DNA of 64,000 nt from Siphonodentalium dalli (GCA_032622095.1 CP136066.1:113231319-113295318); one strand, 5' to 3'. Counted from the first letter of the stretch, positions 1 through 13,276 are shown. Notes: generated by a model not told the origin, from the letters alone. A program made the numbers and translations.

Positions 1-404
1 ATACAGTAGCCCTACCATCAGCAAAGAAATCATACTCATCAATCACAAGAGGACACAAAGACAAACTGCAAAAGTAAATCCATATAAACAATACATCAGC
101 CAACAGCTTTGTACCTCGCAGCACAAACTGTTGGAACAGCCTGACCGATCTATGTAAACGAATTCAAATCAATTCTGAATGACACTTGGAGAGGAAGACC
201 CAACAAATTTTATTTTAAATTCAATGACGAGAAACCAAAAAAACGATTTTAATGCACTGTAAATACAAGCACGTCGCCAAAAACGCCACAGATAGTTACA
301 TGTATAAATGTATTGGACACTAACGAAGAGGTCAATACAAGCCTCTAGGCTTAAGAAGACCGAAGATCACATGTAATCACAGGTAATCACAGGTAATCAC
401 AGAG
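1..404. other. non-genic sequence, small 10 bp tandem repeat
   Basis: No coding region is seen. The only structure is three copies of a 10 bp unit (A[TG]GTAATCAC) at 371-400, just before the satellite-like array that follows. Confidence 0.6.
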
Positions 405-1440
405 AAATCGGCGGAAATTCAACTTCATATTTTGATTTAAAATTTGAGCTTGGCGGTTCGGTGGTAGGTCATCTAAAAGTCGAAAATTCTCAGTATACAA
501 TGTTCAAAACCGCCAAGCTCGGCTATGAGAGTGATAAATGATAATCATTGAACATGTTTTTAGATGAAAACTACGTACAAATGGTGTTTAAAAAGAGAAA
601 TCGGCCAAAAAATGACAAGAAATCTGCGTAAAAAAGCGAGGTTTTCATTCGGTGAACACGCCCCCTATTAACCAGCATAGGTTATCTAAATGTCAAAAAA
701 TCTTAATATAAAATGTTCAAAACCGCCAAGCTCGACTATGAGAGTGAGAAATGCTAATCATTTTACATGTTTTTACATGAAAACTAGCTGGAGCGTGTTT
801 TAGAAACGAGAAATAAGCCGAAATTCAGCTTCAAGTTCATATTTTGATTTAAAATTCGAGCTTGGCGGTACGGTGTTCAGTCATCTAAATGTCAAAAATT
901 CTTAATATAAAATGTTCAAAACCGTCAAGCTCGACTATGAGAGTGAGAAATGCTAATCATTTTACATGTTTTTACATACAAACTAGCTGGAGCGTGTTTT
1001 AGAAACGAGAAATAAGCCGAAATTCAGCTTCAAGTTCATATTTTGATTTAAAATTCGAGCTTGGCGGTACGGTGTTCAGTCATCTAAATGTCAAAAATTC
1101 TTAATATAAAATGTTCAAAACCGCCAAGCTCGACTATGAGAGTGAGAAACGATAAACATTTTACATGTTTTTACATACAAACTAGCTGGAACGTGTTTTA
1201 GAAACGAGAAATCGGCGGAAATTCAGCTTCATATTTTGATTTAAAATTCGAGCTTGGTGGTTCGTTAATCGGTCATCTAAAAGTAAAAAAAAATGTCCGT
1301 ATATAATGTTCAAAACCGACAAGCTCGACTATGAGAGTGATACATGATAACCATTCAACATGTTTAGAATAAAAAACTTGGTGCAACTGTTGTTTAAAAA
1401 GAGAAATCGGCCCAAAATCGACAAAAAATCTGCGTAAAAA
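405..1440. repeat. ~200 bp tandem repeat with internal inverted arms
   Basis: Five degenerate head-to-tail units. The arm ACCGCCAAGCTC (or a one-base variant) recurs at 509, 722, 921, 1120 and 1315, a spacing of 195-213 bp. Four units also carry the complementary arm GAGCTTGGCGGT at 446, 858, 1057 and 1250, about 50 bp upstream, so each can fold into a 12 bp stem with a ~50 nt loop. The second unit has lost its left arm and is replaced there by other sequence. Units also share 'gagaaatcgg' starts and 'tatgagagtga' tails. This could be a small satellite or the core array of a Helitron-like element; no coding capacity is seen. Confidence 0.85.
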
Positions 1441-2919
1441 GATGTTTTGATTTTGTGACCACCAATCGGGGACATTACTGTCAATATTGACGATAAATTT
1501 ATGAAAATGGGCCATATAAGTCATTGGCTGGTGCTATTCCCACATAATTCACGCGAAAACAGCGTTTAAAACAGCTGTTTAAAAGGCTTTTAAAAATTTC
1601 AAACCGCCAAGCTTGTCTTTTAGTCATCTCCCTCAAAAACTGCCAAGCTTGCATTTTAGCCACTCTCAAACATAAACAATTGTTTTTAATATTAAAGAAA
1701 TGGACCGCTGGCGCGGAATAAATACAGAACCACACAGACGTGTGCGGGATGTGAACTGTATCGCTCTCGATTATGTTACATAAAATACATTGAACATGGA
1801 ATTACATAAGGAATTGTTATAACGGATATGATTACGTAAGTTACAACTCGTACACGACCGCTCTCGCTGTAACATTGCACCACAACAAACTCGTGCGATA
1901 AAATTCACCACATGCACACGATGTGTAGTTCTGTCTATTTATAGTGTACGGATACCAAATTTTAGGATAATGCAATTTTTGAATACTGATGAAAATTTCT
2001 CGTTTTATTCTGAACCTTCAAGTGATCACCATTTTTTCGGAAATACAGAGATGTGCGTCTGACACCAAAATCTGCATACCCGATACCGACGAGTTAGCTG
2101 CACGTGTACGTCCGAGACCGTGGAATTGCCCATCCACAAATATATTCAGGGTACTGATGATGGTTTGGTTTAGTTTTGTTTTTGGAGGGGGTGGGCATTG
2201 TAGATTTAGTCGCTAATCCAGTCAGCCTCGTGGGTGAAGGAAAGATCACATATATCACATATGGTCATTTTTACAGGAACATCAGTACACTGCGCTGCCC
2301 AGTCGCACTCACCACGCCGGAGATATCTTAGTGTAAACAATATTTATTTCCAATCAAACAACTAGATTGTTTCGCACAAATGCTGTTGCGATTGTTGATG
2401 TGTGATTGGAATTGGATGAGATAACAAGCCTATTGTGGCTTTTTGTAAGCCCTATTTCTGATAATATTTTAGTCCAGCTGGTTCATTTGCTTTACACATA
2501 TTTTATTAATAACCCAAATAGTATACACGGTATATGAAGGTTGATTGAATTGTTATCATATGATTTGGCAGTAAACACAGAGCTTATCATGAGCCATCTC
2601 CTACACATATGAATTATTGAATGGTTACTGTAGAGTACAGCCATCAATAGAAAGTACAATATTCGATTAATATGAATATGTACAGCTTAATCTAAGAGTT
2701 AATACTATTCTTATTTATTCTGAACCATTTAGTTAATGGTAATACGGCTGATGACTCACCACCATTAAACTAAGTTTTTAGCAGGATACTTTTGGGTTAG
2801 TCAACAATATGATTTTGATTTTGTTAGCATGTGTAAGGCCGCAGATATTTATTATTATTACATAGCCGAGGTTATATAACTCACGTGTTTGCATAATATG
2901 GCTTTAATCTTCCAGTTAA
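1441..2919. other. non-genic sequence with decayed satellite remnants
   Basis: Two further copies of the CCGCCAAGCTT-type arm occur near 1605-1655 as diverged leftovers of the upstream array. The rest is A+T-rich with only short, compositionally random reading frames. I see no exon-like or RNA gene signal. Confidence 0.5.
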
Positions 2920-3417
2920 TCTCATATATATTTTGAAGACCTCTGTCTGTATGTATGTTTGTTTGTCATTTATACAAATCTACGATTCTCGACCGATCGG
3001 GACGAAACTTGGTACGTGTGTGTAGTTTGACCAGGCGGTGGACGTTGTCGTATTGGCGAGCCCGTGCGGCGCCCGCTTCGCGCATGCGCAGACGAGATCT
3101 CGGAAACGGGTGGAGCTATCGACTTGAAATTTGCTATGTGAATGTATCTTGCCCCGGATACGAATTTTATCGGGTCGCCGAGAGCGTGCGATGCCAGCTT
3201 CGCGCATGCGCAGACGAGATCTCGGAAACGGGTGGAGCTATCGACTTGAAATTTGGTATGTGAATGTATCTTGCCCCGGAAACGAATTTTATCGGGTCGC
3301 CGAGCCCGTGCGACGCCAGCTTCGCGCATGCGCAGACCAGATCTCGGAAACGGGTGGAGCTATCGACTTGAAATTTGGTTTTTGAATAGCCCGGACAACG
3401 TCGGGCTCATCGGCTAG
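2920..3417 (+). mobile_element. non-autonomous Helitron, copy 1 of a tandem trio
   Basis: The element starts with TC directly after an A (2919) and ends with CTAG directly before a T, as Helitrons do when they insert between A and T. Ten bases before CTAG lies the hairpin formed by AGCCCG and CGGGCT. The 5' region has a TTTG/TATG-rich stretch, and the interior holds three copies of a 122 bp core, marked by 'cttcgcgcatgcgcagac' at 3076, 3198 and 3320. There is no Rep/helicase protein; the long open frames across the core on both strands are by-products of repeat composition. Direct observation for the ends and repeats; family assignment rests on known Helitron structure. Confidence 0.85.
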
Positions 3418-4167
3418 TCTATTATATATTTTGAAAGATCTGTGTGTGTATGTGTTTGTTTGTGTGTGTGTTTGTTTGTGTGTTTGAAATCGATGGACTC
3501 CAAAACGACTAAGCCAATTTCGATGAAATTTGGTATTTGGATGTGTTTTCGGCCGGAGACGAACATAGGCATATTTATTTGTCCGTGCGAGGTCAACTTT
3601 TCACGTGCGGAGGTCAAATCTATTTTTACGCCGTTTTTGCGCTAATATATTTCAGTTCGGTGCTCACAAATCGATTCGATATAGCGCGAATAATAAATTG
3701 CCAGTCATATAATTTGCACGGTTAGAATCTGTGTGGCTTCATCTTTCCAACGATATATAATATGTATGTATCCCTTTTAGTTATCTGCCTCAATTATTAG
3801 GTACAAGTGGTCCGATGCTTTTATCAGGATAAAATCAATGCGTAAATTCTATGACGTCGTCAGAGGTCATAAAATTAGATTACGTTAACTCTCACCCTGC
3901 CGATGCATTTGACTGTGTCGCGTTAACTCATCACCGGCCGAGGTATCCGCAAATGACATTGGGCTATATATCTCGAAAACGGGTGTAGCTATCGACTTGA
4001 AATTTGGTATGTGAATGTATCTTGCCCCGGATACGAATTTTATCGGGTCGCCGAGCACGTGCGACACCAGCTTCGCGCATGCGCAGACCAGATCTAGGAA
4101 ACGGGTGGAGCTATCGACTTGAAATTTGGTTTTTGAATAGCCCGGACGAAGTCGGGTCACCTTCTAG
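3418..4167 (+). mobile_element. non-autonomous Helitron, copy 2, abutting copy 1
   Basis: Begins TCTATTATATATTTTG immediately after the CTAG of copy 1 and ends in CTAG at 4164-4167, with the hairpin-forming CCCGGACGAAGTCGGG upstream. It carries a (TG)n microsatellite near the 5' end (about 3443-3486), a segment around 3490-3900 that is absent from copy 1, and one complete 122 bp-type core before the 3' end. No host sequence separates it from its neighbours, so the junctions are exact CTAG/TC fusions. Confidence 0.87.
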
Positions 4168-4210
4168 TCTATTATATATTTTGAAAGATCTGTGTGTGTA
4201 TGTATTTGTT

Positions 4211-4241
<31 letters not shown>

Positions 4242-4925
4242 TTGAAATCGATGGACTCGAAAACGACTAAGCCAATTTCGATGAAATTTGGTATTTGGAT
4301 GTGTTTTCGGCCGGAGACGAACATAGGCATATTTATTTGTCCGTGCGAGGTCAACTTTTCACGTGCGGAGGTCAAATCTATTTTTACGCCGTTTTTGCGC
4401 TAATATATTTCAGTTCGGTGCTCACAAATCGATTCGATATAGCGCGAATAATAAATTGCCAGTCATATAATTTGCACGGTTAGAATCTGTGTGGCTTCAT
4501 CTTTCCAACGATATATAATATGTATGTATCCGTTTTAGTTATCTGCCTCAATTATTAGGTACAAGTGGTACGATGCTTTTATCAGGATAAAATCAATGCG
4601 TAATTTCTATGACGTCGTCAGAGGTCATAAAGTTAGATTACGTTAACTCTCACCCTGCCGATGCATTTGACTGTGTCGCGTTAACTCATCACCGGCCGAG
4701 GTATCCGCAAATGACATTGGGCTATATATCTCGGAAACGGGTGTAGCTATCGACTTGAAATTTGGTATGTGAATGTATCTTGCCCCGGATACGAATTTTA
4801 TCGGGTCGCCGAGCACGTGCGACACCAGCTTCGCGCATGCGCAGACCAGATCTAGGAAACGGGTGGAGCAATCGACTTGAAATTTGGTTTTTTAATAGCC
4901 CGGACGAAGTCGGGTCACCTTCTAG
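4168..4925 (+). mobile_element. non-autonomous Helitron, copy 3, abutting copy 2
   Basis: Nearly identical by eye to copy 2 along its whole length, differing mainly in the (TG)n tract (about 4191-4241) and scattered single bases. It starts TCTATTATATATTTTG and ends CTAG before T (4926). The near identity of copies 2 and 3 against the shorter, more different copy 1 suggests a recent tandem duplication or a rolling-circle product of more than one unit length. Confidence 0.87.
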
Positions 4926-5055
4926 TTGTATATATATTGTTACTTTAGCGAATATCTCAATGTTTTGAATAATGGCAGTGATTAAGAAACTTCTAAGCCT
5001 ATTTTTTTCCAAATTGGCATCAAATTTGCTTAAACATGTCTCTTTCGGCTATTAA

Positions 5056-5549
5056 AGGTACGATTGGCCTTGGCGGTGGGTATCCTGTGAAAATATTTCC
5101 ACCCGTCAAAAACCGCCACAAACAGAAAGAACAACAAAATGTAGACAGACTTTGTCCGTATACAAATACGAAATAGCGCATAAACAGTATGTTATTGTCA
5201 TATCTTTGACCATTGTTATGTAAACAACAGCATAAAAAGTTACTTTTCTGGTGTTTGTTTATATTATGATGGTAAACATAAAGAGCGTTCTTTGTTGATG
5301 AATTCCTGATATGGAACGAATAAAGAGCGTTTATGCCATTTGTGTGTGATTAGCCAGCAGCATTGTGCTGTCTTCTGTAACACAATCAGGCTCTTGCTTA
5401 GGTAAAATATAGTAAATCTTTATGATAACATGCTGTTTACGCGATGGTCATGGTATATATGAACGAAAGTGTATGCGTTTTAATGTTTTTCTGTTTACGG
5501 TGATTGGAACAAATATGAATATTTTCGACAACTAAGGCCTCACGTGCCT
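5056..5549 (+). mobile_element. 494 bp TTAA-flanked miniature element, copy 1
   Basis: Flanked by TTAA at 5052-5055 and 5550-5553. The termini are inverted repeats of the form AGGYACGNNNGGCCTT. The same element lies inverted at 21019-21512 (also 494 bp) and 60010-60493. TTAA target duplication and short inverted repeats are hallmarks of piggyBac-type transposition; the element has no transposase and must be mobilised in trans. The interior contains AAGAGCGTT and TAAACA motifs in both orientations, so it can partly fold back. Confidence 0.88.
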
Positions 5550-5553
5550 TTAA

Positions 5554-8500
5554 GACTGGACAATATTACAAGAAACGTGAGCTTGGTTGCGAATTACCGC
5601 CTGTTCATTCGCTTGGTCATAATAACGCGAGCTTGTTTAGACACGCACCTGGACATTCACGAAGAGACCAAATCCGCTCTTATCGGAATCGAACCAGCTT
5701 CATGGACGGCTTGTGGATGACTAATGTGCTATGCACCTTACAGTCTGATCCGGTAGCGAGATATATCCGCGACTCTCATCGGTCTTGGTCATTTATAGCT
5801 TTTAATTTAAACACATTTTATTGTGATTTTTCAATTTACAAAGAAATTGGGGTACAAGTTACAATTACTCACATAATACCCCTGGCCCTGTATCACAGAA
5901 CAAAACAATTGAAAAAGACAAGAAGCGTTAGTAAGAGTGTGACGAGGTTTCCTTTTGTATTTTTGGCCAGTCGTCTCTCTGGGTATAAATATAATATGAG
6001 AAAGGGGCCGGATGCCCACTATTTTGTTTGTGTTGCTCTGCTATATGAATATATTTCACCTAACCTCTACATGGCGCCTTCTGATTGGTCGACAGCTGTA
6101 TATGGTATAGTGTTGTACTAAAGTTAGCACACGTACTACTATCCCAAAACTCGCATTCAAGAATTAATGAATAGAGATAACAATCTCGAGAAATATATAT
6201 ACGGAAATGTATCCACCAATTTAATAAGGCGTGTCTAAATGAAATTAAAACATTACTGTGAACACTTTTTTCACAGGAACGACGTCAATTTGGGAAGTGG
6301 CAATATTCGGCTGAATTAACATTGCTGTGCAGTTTCGTGTTTTCGTGAATTCAAAGTAAAACCTAAATAAAACGCATTCGCGTTTATTGAACTTGAGTTC
6401 AAGACATTATTGCGAAAATTCTGATTCTCTTACCGGTAAGTGTTTACCAGTAAGTGCATGGATAATGATATTTATTCTCAGTAAAACGATTGATCTATTA
6501 CATTTTATGAAGGACTTAGAACAGTCCAGAAGTTTGCGTTGTTGGGATATAGTTATGTGGTATACATGCTGCAAGTCCGACTAAAATAAAATAATTAGAG
6601 CATATCTTGTGGTCGACTATACTAGTTCGCTGGTATAGTGCAAATGGATTTATATAGTTAACTCCGCTTCTAGTCATGAACTATACCCACCCCACTGGGG
6701 ACTATATCCGCGTGGTATCGGCTATTTAAGTCCGAACAATGCGAAATAAAATTTTGCTTCTCGAAGGGTCAGATGTACGTTTGGCCAAAATTTCCTGGTA
6801 TTTCTAAATGGATTTTCTCAAATTCTGTCAGGAATTTATTTGTTCAATTTGATATGAGCGATTATTGTGATTCAGTATATAAGAACCATCGAACAATTGG
6901 TTATTATAATCTCATTTACTTCACTTTTATGGCATGGAAAATATTTAAAATTTCACCGTTTTCAGGTACCAAGAACTTCTGTGAATTAGATTTGTTTCAA
7001 ACGTGCAGTTCATATATCCATGATATCATATTTGAAGATCATGAGAGAAGACTTAATGTTTCTTGATTAGTGAAATTTAATGAAAATTTTCACTTAGAAA
7101 GACAACTACCCACAAATAATTTTCTATATTTGGGAATGTTCATGTCATTCATGTTGTTCAATGAAAATTTGGGCTGAGATGAGTTCTGGGTCATGGCTTC
7201 ATAACCAAGTTAAATCTGACCACCATATCTCTTAACACTGTGGCCTAATTTCCAGTTGATTGTGCACTGCTTGAGTGGACCACACTACATATCAACATTT
7301 GTTTTCATTGGGCTGGAATATTTGTGACTTATTTATTCTTCATTATAATATATGGGGGTATGGCACTATATTATGCAATTAAAATATAACTCCACATTAT
7401 GATACAACTGAAGCCTCTTCTTATGGAGCCAAGACAATAAGCTGTTTTGTGATAGGAGTGTTGTGTGCAATTATTAATTATTCTAGGAGTTCTTGGTACC
7501 GAAAGGGACAACAAGGAAAATAATATTTTCAACCTCCCAAATGTATTATAATCCATTGTTTTTGTCACCTCTGAATAATTGCTCAGATTCTGCTAACAAT
7601 GAAGATGATGATATGTGAAATTCATGATTTTTCGCCAGAAAGATCCAGAGAAACTCTTTGTTGAAAATCTCTTGCCATATTTGGCTGTATTTATGCAAAA
7701 CGTGCATCTCCATCTTAAGAAGATTCATCATGAATTCTTCATAGCTATTGGTTCCACTTTAATTTTCGAAAATTATGTGTGTCAAGTTTACAGTCATGCA
7801 TTCAGAAAAATTGCGTGTTACAACTATTGGTACTGAAATCCATGCCACCACGAACGTTTGCTCTGGGCATGAAAATATCCATTCAAACTTGGTCACTTGA
7901 CCTACACCAAACTGCTAAGTCATGTAGATTATCGCTTGCTGATTAAAGCGTAAATCGTTTACTTTCTTACTCAAAATAAACTTTCATCATCATATCGGAC
8001 AAACTAAATGACTGTGTGTAATATGTTCTCATATATGTAATATCTGCTCAAATATGTGTGCCCAAAGCCAAGCTAGTGATAACAATATAATCGTGATGAT
8101 CAAGATCAACGCTTTGCGAGGAAAAATACGTTGTGTGGCTCGCCGTGCATCTAATCTGGTGAGCAATGACCTGATTTTTCCACTCGATTTGCAGTGAAGT
8201 TCAATCAAAGCTCGCGATTTCGCATTGTATCCGTAATGGTCACGAGAAGTACCGCGTTCGACGAGCAGTTTCCGATCGTGCCCTATAATGATGGTGCACT
8301 TTGATATGGTGCGATATGAGTTTGTCTGTGCGATTAGCGAATGTCATTTCGCTTAGCAGGAAAGAGACTTTTTTCATTTTCATTCAACTTCCGTTCAATT
8401 CGCTCTGTGCCATTGGGTAAATGAAACCAGTGGTAATAAGTGAGATTATTGCGACGTATGAAAATATAAATGAAACAGATAAAAACCACGTTTTCGCATT

Positions 8501-9367
8501 ATAAGATGATACTGGATATGGTTTTCAACCACACACGCATATACCAGACTTTACACGTCACAACTGAAAGAACAATGGAACAACATGTACATCACACTAC
8601 CGAAGTCCTCTGTTCTTCCAGCTCTATCAATCTCATCATATACTACTTTTTTCTGTAAATTTCAGAACAAATGACATAGCGCGAAACAAAATTAATTTCA
8701 AAAGAACTAAAATATATATATAGTGTTGCAGCTTGTTTGGAAATCAGAAACTTATCCAAAACGGCTTTACGTTAAACGCGTGTACGATGTGGATTTCAGC
8801 AAAGAAAATATGAATCACTTCCATTACCATTACAATTATTATTATTATCAGTTGGAAGTATTATGTCAGGTGGTACACACGAACCAAATAGTTCAATGTA
8901 AGGCGGTGTCCGTTCATTAAACCAACTATCCGTCAACAGTCGGATCTGGATAAGTTCGTCTTCTAAAAGAGTGAGATATATGTAGATCTGGGTGCCTATT
9001 GCTGCACGACTGAACAAATTCATGGCATGATACAGCAACATATCCTCGTACAAATGTGTTCATATTGGACCTAACTATTCTTATAGGTTCATATTGGACT
9101 TATATCATAACAACAAAATAATGCCGATATGTTGGGGTTATTTTCATTATTAAGTTCCAAGTAAACCTATTTTCAGGAGAACAGGCAGGATACAGAGCTA
9201 CATATATATAGCAAACAAGAACAGACAACGCACTTCAGTATAGGAGATCCAGGCACAAGCGGCGAAACTTGTGGAAACCCATCTCCCTTGGAACAAAACA
9301 GCTGCTAATGGATATGACGATTAAGAGATATTTCACAGATTCAACGCGACAATGCATCTCCAGGTTC
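5554..9367. other. long non-genic stretch
   Basis: About 3.8 kb without a supported gene. The longest open frame (5633-6121, 162 codons) resembles nothing I know and has no codon or domain pattern of a real protein. There are short ATT/TA simple repeats near 8715 and 8835. Around 8100-8350 the base composition is somewhat richer in CpG, but I see no promoter or exon that I can defend. Confidence 0.45.
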
Positions 9368-11032
9368 GGAAATGCAATTTGATGGCAAAATGTGCAGAGA
9401 TCCAATTGACATAGCACAAGGTTGGCAACATTAATTTACCTCATTGTTTTAACGCACTCCTCACTCTGATCCGAACTTTGAACAGCGTATTCACTCGCAG
9501 GTTAATATTCTACTCGACAATAACTACCCTGATGGCGATGACACTGTCTCATGAGCTTAGTCTCAATGGCCGAATTAACCGCGGCTCTCAGGCGCAACAA
9601 GGCGGCTGGAATTGACAATGTTGTGAATGAACATATTCTGAACGCTCCGTCTGAATTTCATAATGTATTGTGCACCTTATAGTCGTTAATGTTAACACAT
9701 AGCCACATCCCTCCTGATATGAAGAAGGGAATTATCGTACCTATATTCAAAGGTGACCCAAAGCCAGTACATACCCCGGACAGTTACCGCGCAAGCACAC
9801 TTCTGTCTGTCGTTTACAAACTAATTGAGATCGTTATCCTTGAGAGACTCCGGTGTAGCAATATATTCACGAATTTCCCAACCTCCATGCAGAACGGATT
9901 TCAGAGGGGCGTCGGTTGCGCGATAACCACATTCGAGCAGCAAGAAGCATTTGCGTATGCAAAAAGCAACGCGTCTCCAGCTTATGCGGCGTTCCTTGAT
10001 TCAAAGAAAGCTTTCGATCGTGTATGGAATGAAGTGCTCATCTATAAACTTTCTCAAAAAGGACTATCGGGTACTATGCTCAAAGTGTTTTCAAACATGT
10101 ACTCAAATGTTCAGAGCCATGTTCTTTGTAATGGGGTAACCTCATGGTCCTTCACAATTGAGCAAGATACAAGACAAGGAAGTGTGTTGTCGCCCTTCTT
10201 GTATCTTGTCTTTATTGATGAACTTGTGGCATCCCTGTCATATTCGTATGATGGCCTTCACATTGGCTCTATTTCATGTTCGTCCCCTACAACGGCAGAT
10301 GACATAATTCTTCTTTCATTCACCACTGGAGGTGTCACAAATGTAGTCTAAAGTGGCGCGTCCAGTTCTCACATGATAAAAGCAAAGTTGTTGTATTTGG
10401 CACCTCCCTAAACCAGCGTAACACTGAGGATAGACCATGGAAGCTCGGTCCCAGACATATCGCCAACGTAGATGAAGTCTCTCATCTGGGTATTATTCCG
10501 AGCTCGACTGTTCAACAGAACCCAAAAGTTGAGAAGGCTACTGACATGCTACGTAAATGCTTCTTTTCAGCTTGTCGCTCACCAGTTTCAACCGAATTCT
10601 CACATTTAACCAACTTAAAGATTCTGAAGCATATCGTTATTCCCAAAGCTTTCTATGGTTGTGAATCATGGTGCGGTTTGTCACATACACAGTGTACGAC
10701 GATGGAACGCGCTTACCGCATGTGTGTTTAGAATTTACAGCGCATTCCGAAACGCAGTAATACTATATTGTCCCTATTACTCGGACTTCTCCCTATTGAG
10801 TACGAAATTCACCGGAGAATTTTTTTTTCTTGGAACAATGATTAACTTACCCCAGAATCACAGAGCAGCTCTAGAAGTATTCCTTTTCACGGGTATTTTT
10901 CCGACTCAGTCTACTTGGAAGAGCATTGTCAAAGATTGTCTCTCTGCTCACTACTCACGCGAGGTGAGCCAGAGTGATCAGAGAGACGATTCTCTGTCAT
11001 TTCTCTTCAAGGTCAAACCCAGCATCCAGTGA
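9368..11032 (+). pseudogene. decayed LINE (non-LTR retrotransposon) reverse transcriptase
   Basis: Translated pieces in shifting frames read as one LINE ORF2. A linker with 'DIAQGWQH' and 'FTSLF' lies around 9400, 'NKAAGIDNVVNEHIL' from about 9600, and the RT palm in the open segment 9689-10351. There, 'VPIFKGDP', 'FLDSKKAFDRVW' (motif A), 'RQGSVLSPFLY' (motif B) and a degenerate 'TADDIILL' (motif C, normally F/Y-ADD) follow in the correct order. The thumb-like region continues in other frames: 'FSHDKSKVVVFGTS' after about 10350, 'PKAFYGCESW' near 10650, then a weaker C-terminal part to about 11030. There are several in-frame stops (for example TAG just before 9689) and at least two frameshifts, so the copy is dead. 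No endonuclease domain is visible upstream. I do not assign a clade. Confidence 0.9.
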
Positions 11033-11040
11033 CTGTGGAA

Positions 11041-11754
11041 ACTTTGGCAGCTTTCTCGAGAAGAACAAGATTATTTTCCAATCTGCATCAAGATGGCCAA
11101 TATTTTGACCAAAACAACCTATGATAATGACGCTCAATGCATATTCAAATCTCTTGTTTCATAAATATTCAGAGTGTACATCTGAGTTTGCACAGATGGT
11201 ACAAAACACATTTTTGGTATTCATTGATAGACAAGTTTGGAATTGAAACATTTATCTTTCTTGACAACATGAATACAGATACATTCCTTGCATACTGCCT
11301 GGGCGGTTGTATGCCAATGCAAATTGAACTGTTATGCGATGAATATCGTCTTTTCAAGTGATGTGTGTGATTTATTTTCATCCTATGCTCTGACTAAGAT
11401 TTTTGATGAAAATATCTATATTATATCGGATACCTAAGTAACGTATATCCATTTGTTTGGTTTGCATTTACACAACGCTTCATTTGCGAATAATGTGCGG
11501 TCTGAAATCTCTTAGTCTTGCAGTAATTATTCCCGCAAAATATTTATAAGTATATGCGAACTCTTATTCGGTTTCGATATGGTGACTCTAAAGTCATCTG
11601 ACCTCCTGTTAGCTTAATTACAACCTGATTAATTAAGTCGACACGTCGGCACTGACACCGTTTGATGGACTGGTATATACCTGCGTGTAACTAACTACTT
11701 AAAATGAGCCATCTTAAGTTATATTGTATTGTGTATATATGCCACCAGATAATT

Positions 11755-11758
<4 letters not shown>
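11041..11758. other. non-genic sequence downstream of the LINE relic
   Basis: A+T-rich sequence with short random frames only. It may include the lost 3' end of the LINE, but no poly-A or terminal repeat marks a boundary. Confidence 0.45.

Positions 11759-11809
<51 letters not shown>
11759..11809. repeat. (TA)n microsatellite
   Basis: An uninterrupted run of about 25 TA dinucleotides. Such tracts are length-variable and can extrude cruciforms. Confidence 0.97.
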
Positions 11810-11812
<3 letters not shown>

Positions 11813-12733
11813 ATCATATTATCTCCATATGTGGAGGAATAAACATCTCTCTGGTATGTCCATGATGTCAAATGGCGCACAATGAGCACATCCTCCAATC
11901 GGGTGAACGCGACGCTGTGGCAGCGAATTCATTTTTCGGGCAGATGTGTGAACGTAATAAGGTTATGAGAGTCCTTTTGGAATTTGGCAAAAATAAAATT
12001 TTAATTTGGCTAAAATTTTGTTCCAGCGCCAACCCCGATACACGTATATACAAAAAAAAAATCCACAACGTCTTGATGGAAATTATCCAGACACATCACG
12101 TTACTTCTGGAATGACAGGTGTCGGTAACCTTGCGTGGGGAGCATCGTCCGATTAGCCAAACCATATGATCCGTAATATAACGCAAAGGATAACGTCGAG
12201 GGAACTGGTGCTAGAAGCTAATAACGTTCATTCCTTGATAACAAAAGAAACGGCGAATGAATTTTATAAGACAATCTCGACAGCGAGTTCGTCTAATCAC
12301 CATTCATTGTAGAATTCGCTGTTTCAGCTTTCAAGCGGAGAATCGGCTCAATATCGACGGACATCGTACGACTGCTGTTGTATTCGAGCCGGGTAATCGG
12401 ACGCTTACGGATCATTTCATCGCGATAATCAGGAATAATATGGACGCCAGAGATGACAATTTATCTCGGCTCATGTGTCAATTAGGTATTGAGGTCACAC
12501 CGAGGGACAAATAGCTGCAATACTGTGATCAAATGAAGACAAGATTGGAATATTATCTCAAGATATCGGATAGGCGGTTGTTAGATTTGTATCGCCTGGT
12601 AATTGTAACTTAATATCGAGGACGGGTTCTTGTGTTCTTGTGCAGATATATTCACCGTGTGTGGGCTTTCCGACATGCCTGCGTGGAATTCAAGCCGGTG
12701 CGAGAGTTTATTACCCGATGTTGAGAATTATCA
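11810..12733. other. non-genic sequence
   Basis: Contains two modest open frames on the plus strand (11872-12156 and 12257-12514). Neither has a recognisable domain or homologous neighbour, and I do not call them as genes. Confidence 0.4.
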
Positions 12734-12740
12734 TTCTGAT

Positions 12741-13269
12741 CGGGGGGGGGGGGGGGATTTTTTCCGGGCACGTATGCCGGTGTGGGTGAGTGGTCGATGG
12801 GACCAACAAACAATTTTTTCCGCACCTCAAATTTTTTTTTACTGCAAGTCTTTTTGACTGTTTTTGAAATGAGCTTAAAACACCTTAGAATGTCAATATT
12901 AACATAAATTAAAAATTTCAAGATGATCAGACAAACAGTATAGCCTGTAGCCCATGCTAATTTATTGAATTTTAAAATCCAAGATGGCCACTGGCAGCCA
13001 TGTTGTTTTGGCCGAATGACCCCAAAATGATTCGTTCCTATTTACATGTCAATGTTAACACCCATGACAAATAGTATGCACAGAAATTCATATACAACTG
13101 TTTACAGTAAATTTCCCCCCGCAAATCTCTGTTTTAGTGTTAAACGTGTGTCCAAAAATGGTCGGGAAAAAACTGCCGAAAACGGAAAAAAAATTTGGAC
13201 GCGGGGGTGGGTGGGTCCCAACAAAGGTTGAAAGGAAAGAATCAGCGTACGTTTCCGACCCCCCCCCTG
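12741..13269. mobile_element. hAT-like miniature element with G-run termini
   Basis: The left end is C followed by 15 G; the right end is a C-run ending CTG, so the termini are inverted G-tracts. The direct repeat TTCTGAT flanks both sides (12734-12740 and 13270-13276). The preceding bases differ, giving 7 exact bases of a possible 8 bp duplication. Subterminal sequences also mirror each other: 'ggtgggtgg'/'cccacc' blocks and T-runs against A-runs. hAT elements usually have CAGGGG-type ends and 8 bp duplications, so the assignment is plausible but not certain. No transposase is present. Confidence 0.55.
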
Positions 13270-13276
13270 TTCTGAT

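Noticed and set aside
2955-3385. Overlapping open frames on both strands
   Set aside because: They follow the 122 bp Helitron core repeat; frames are open because of repeat composition.
5633-6121. 162-codon open frame
   Set aside because: No recognisable domain, no codon or composition contrast, and it stands alone between transposon copies.
6431-6456. Splice-donor-like CCGGTAAGTG and a second GTAAGTG
   Set aside because: No flanking coding frame or acceptor that would make an exon; such words occur by chance.
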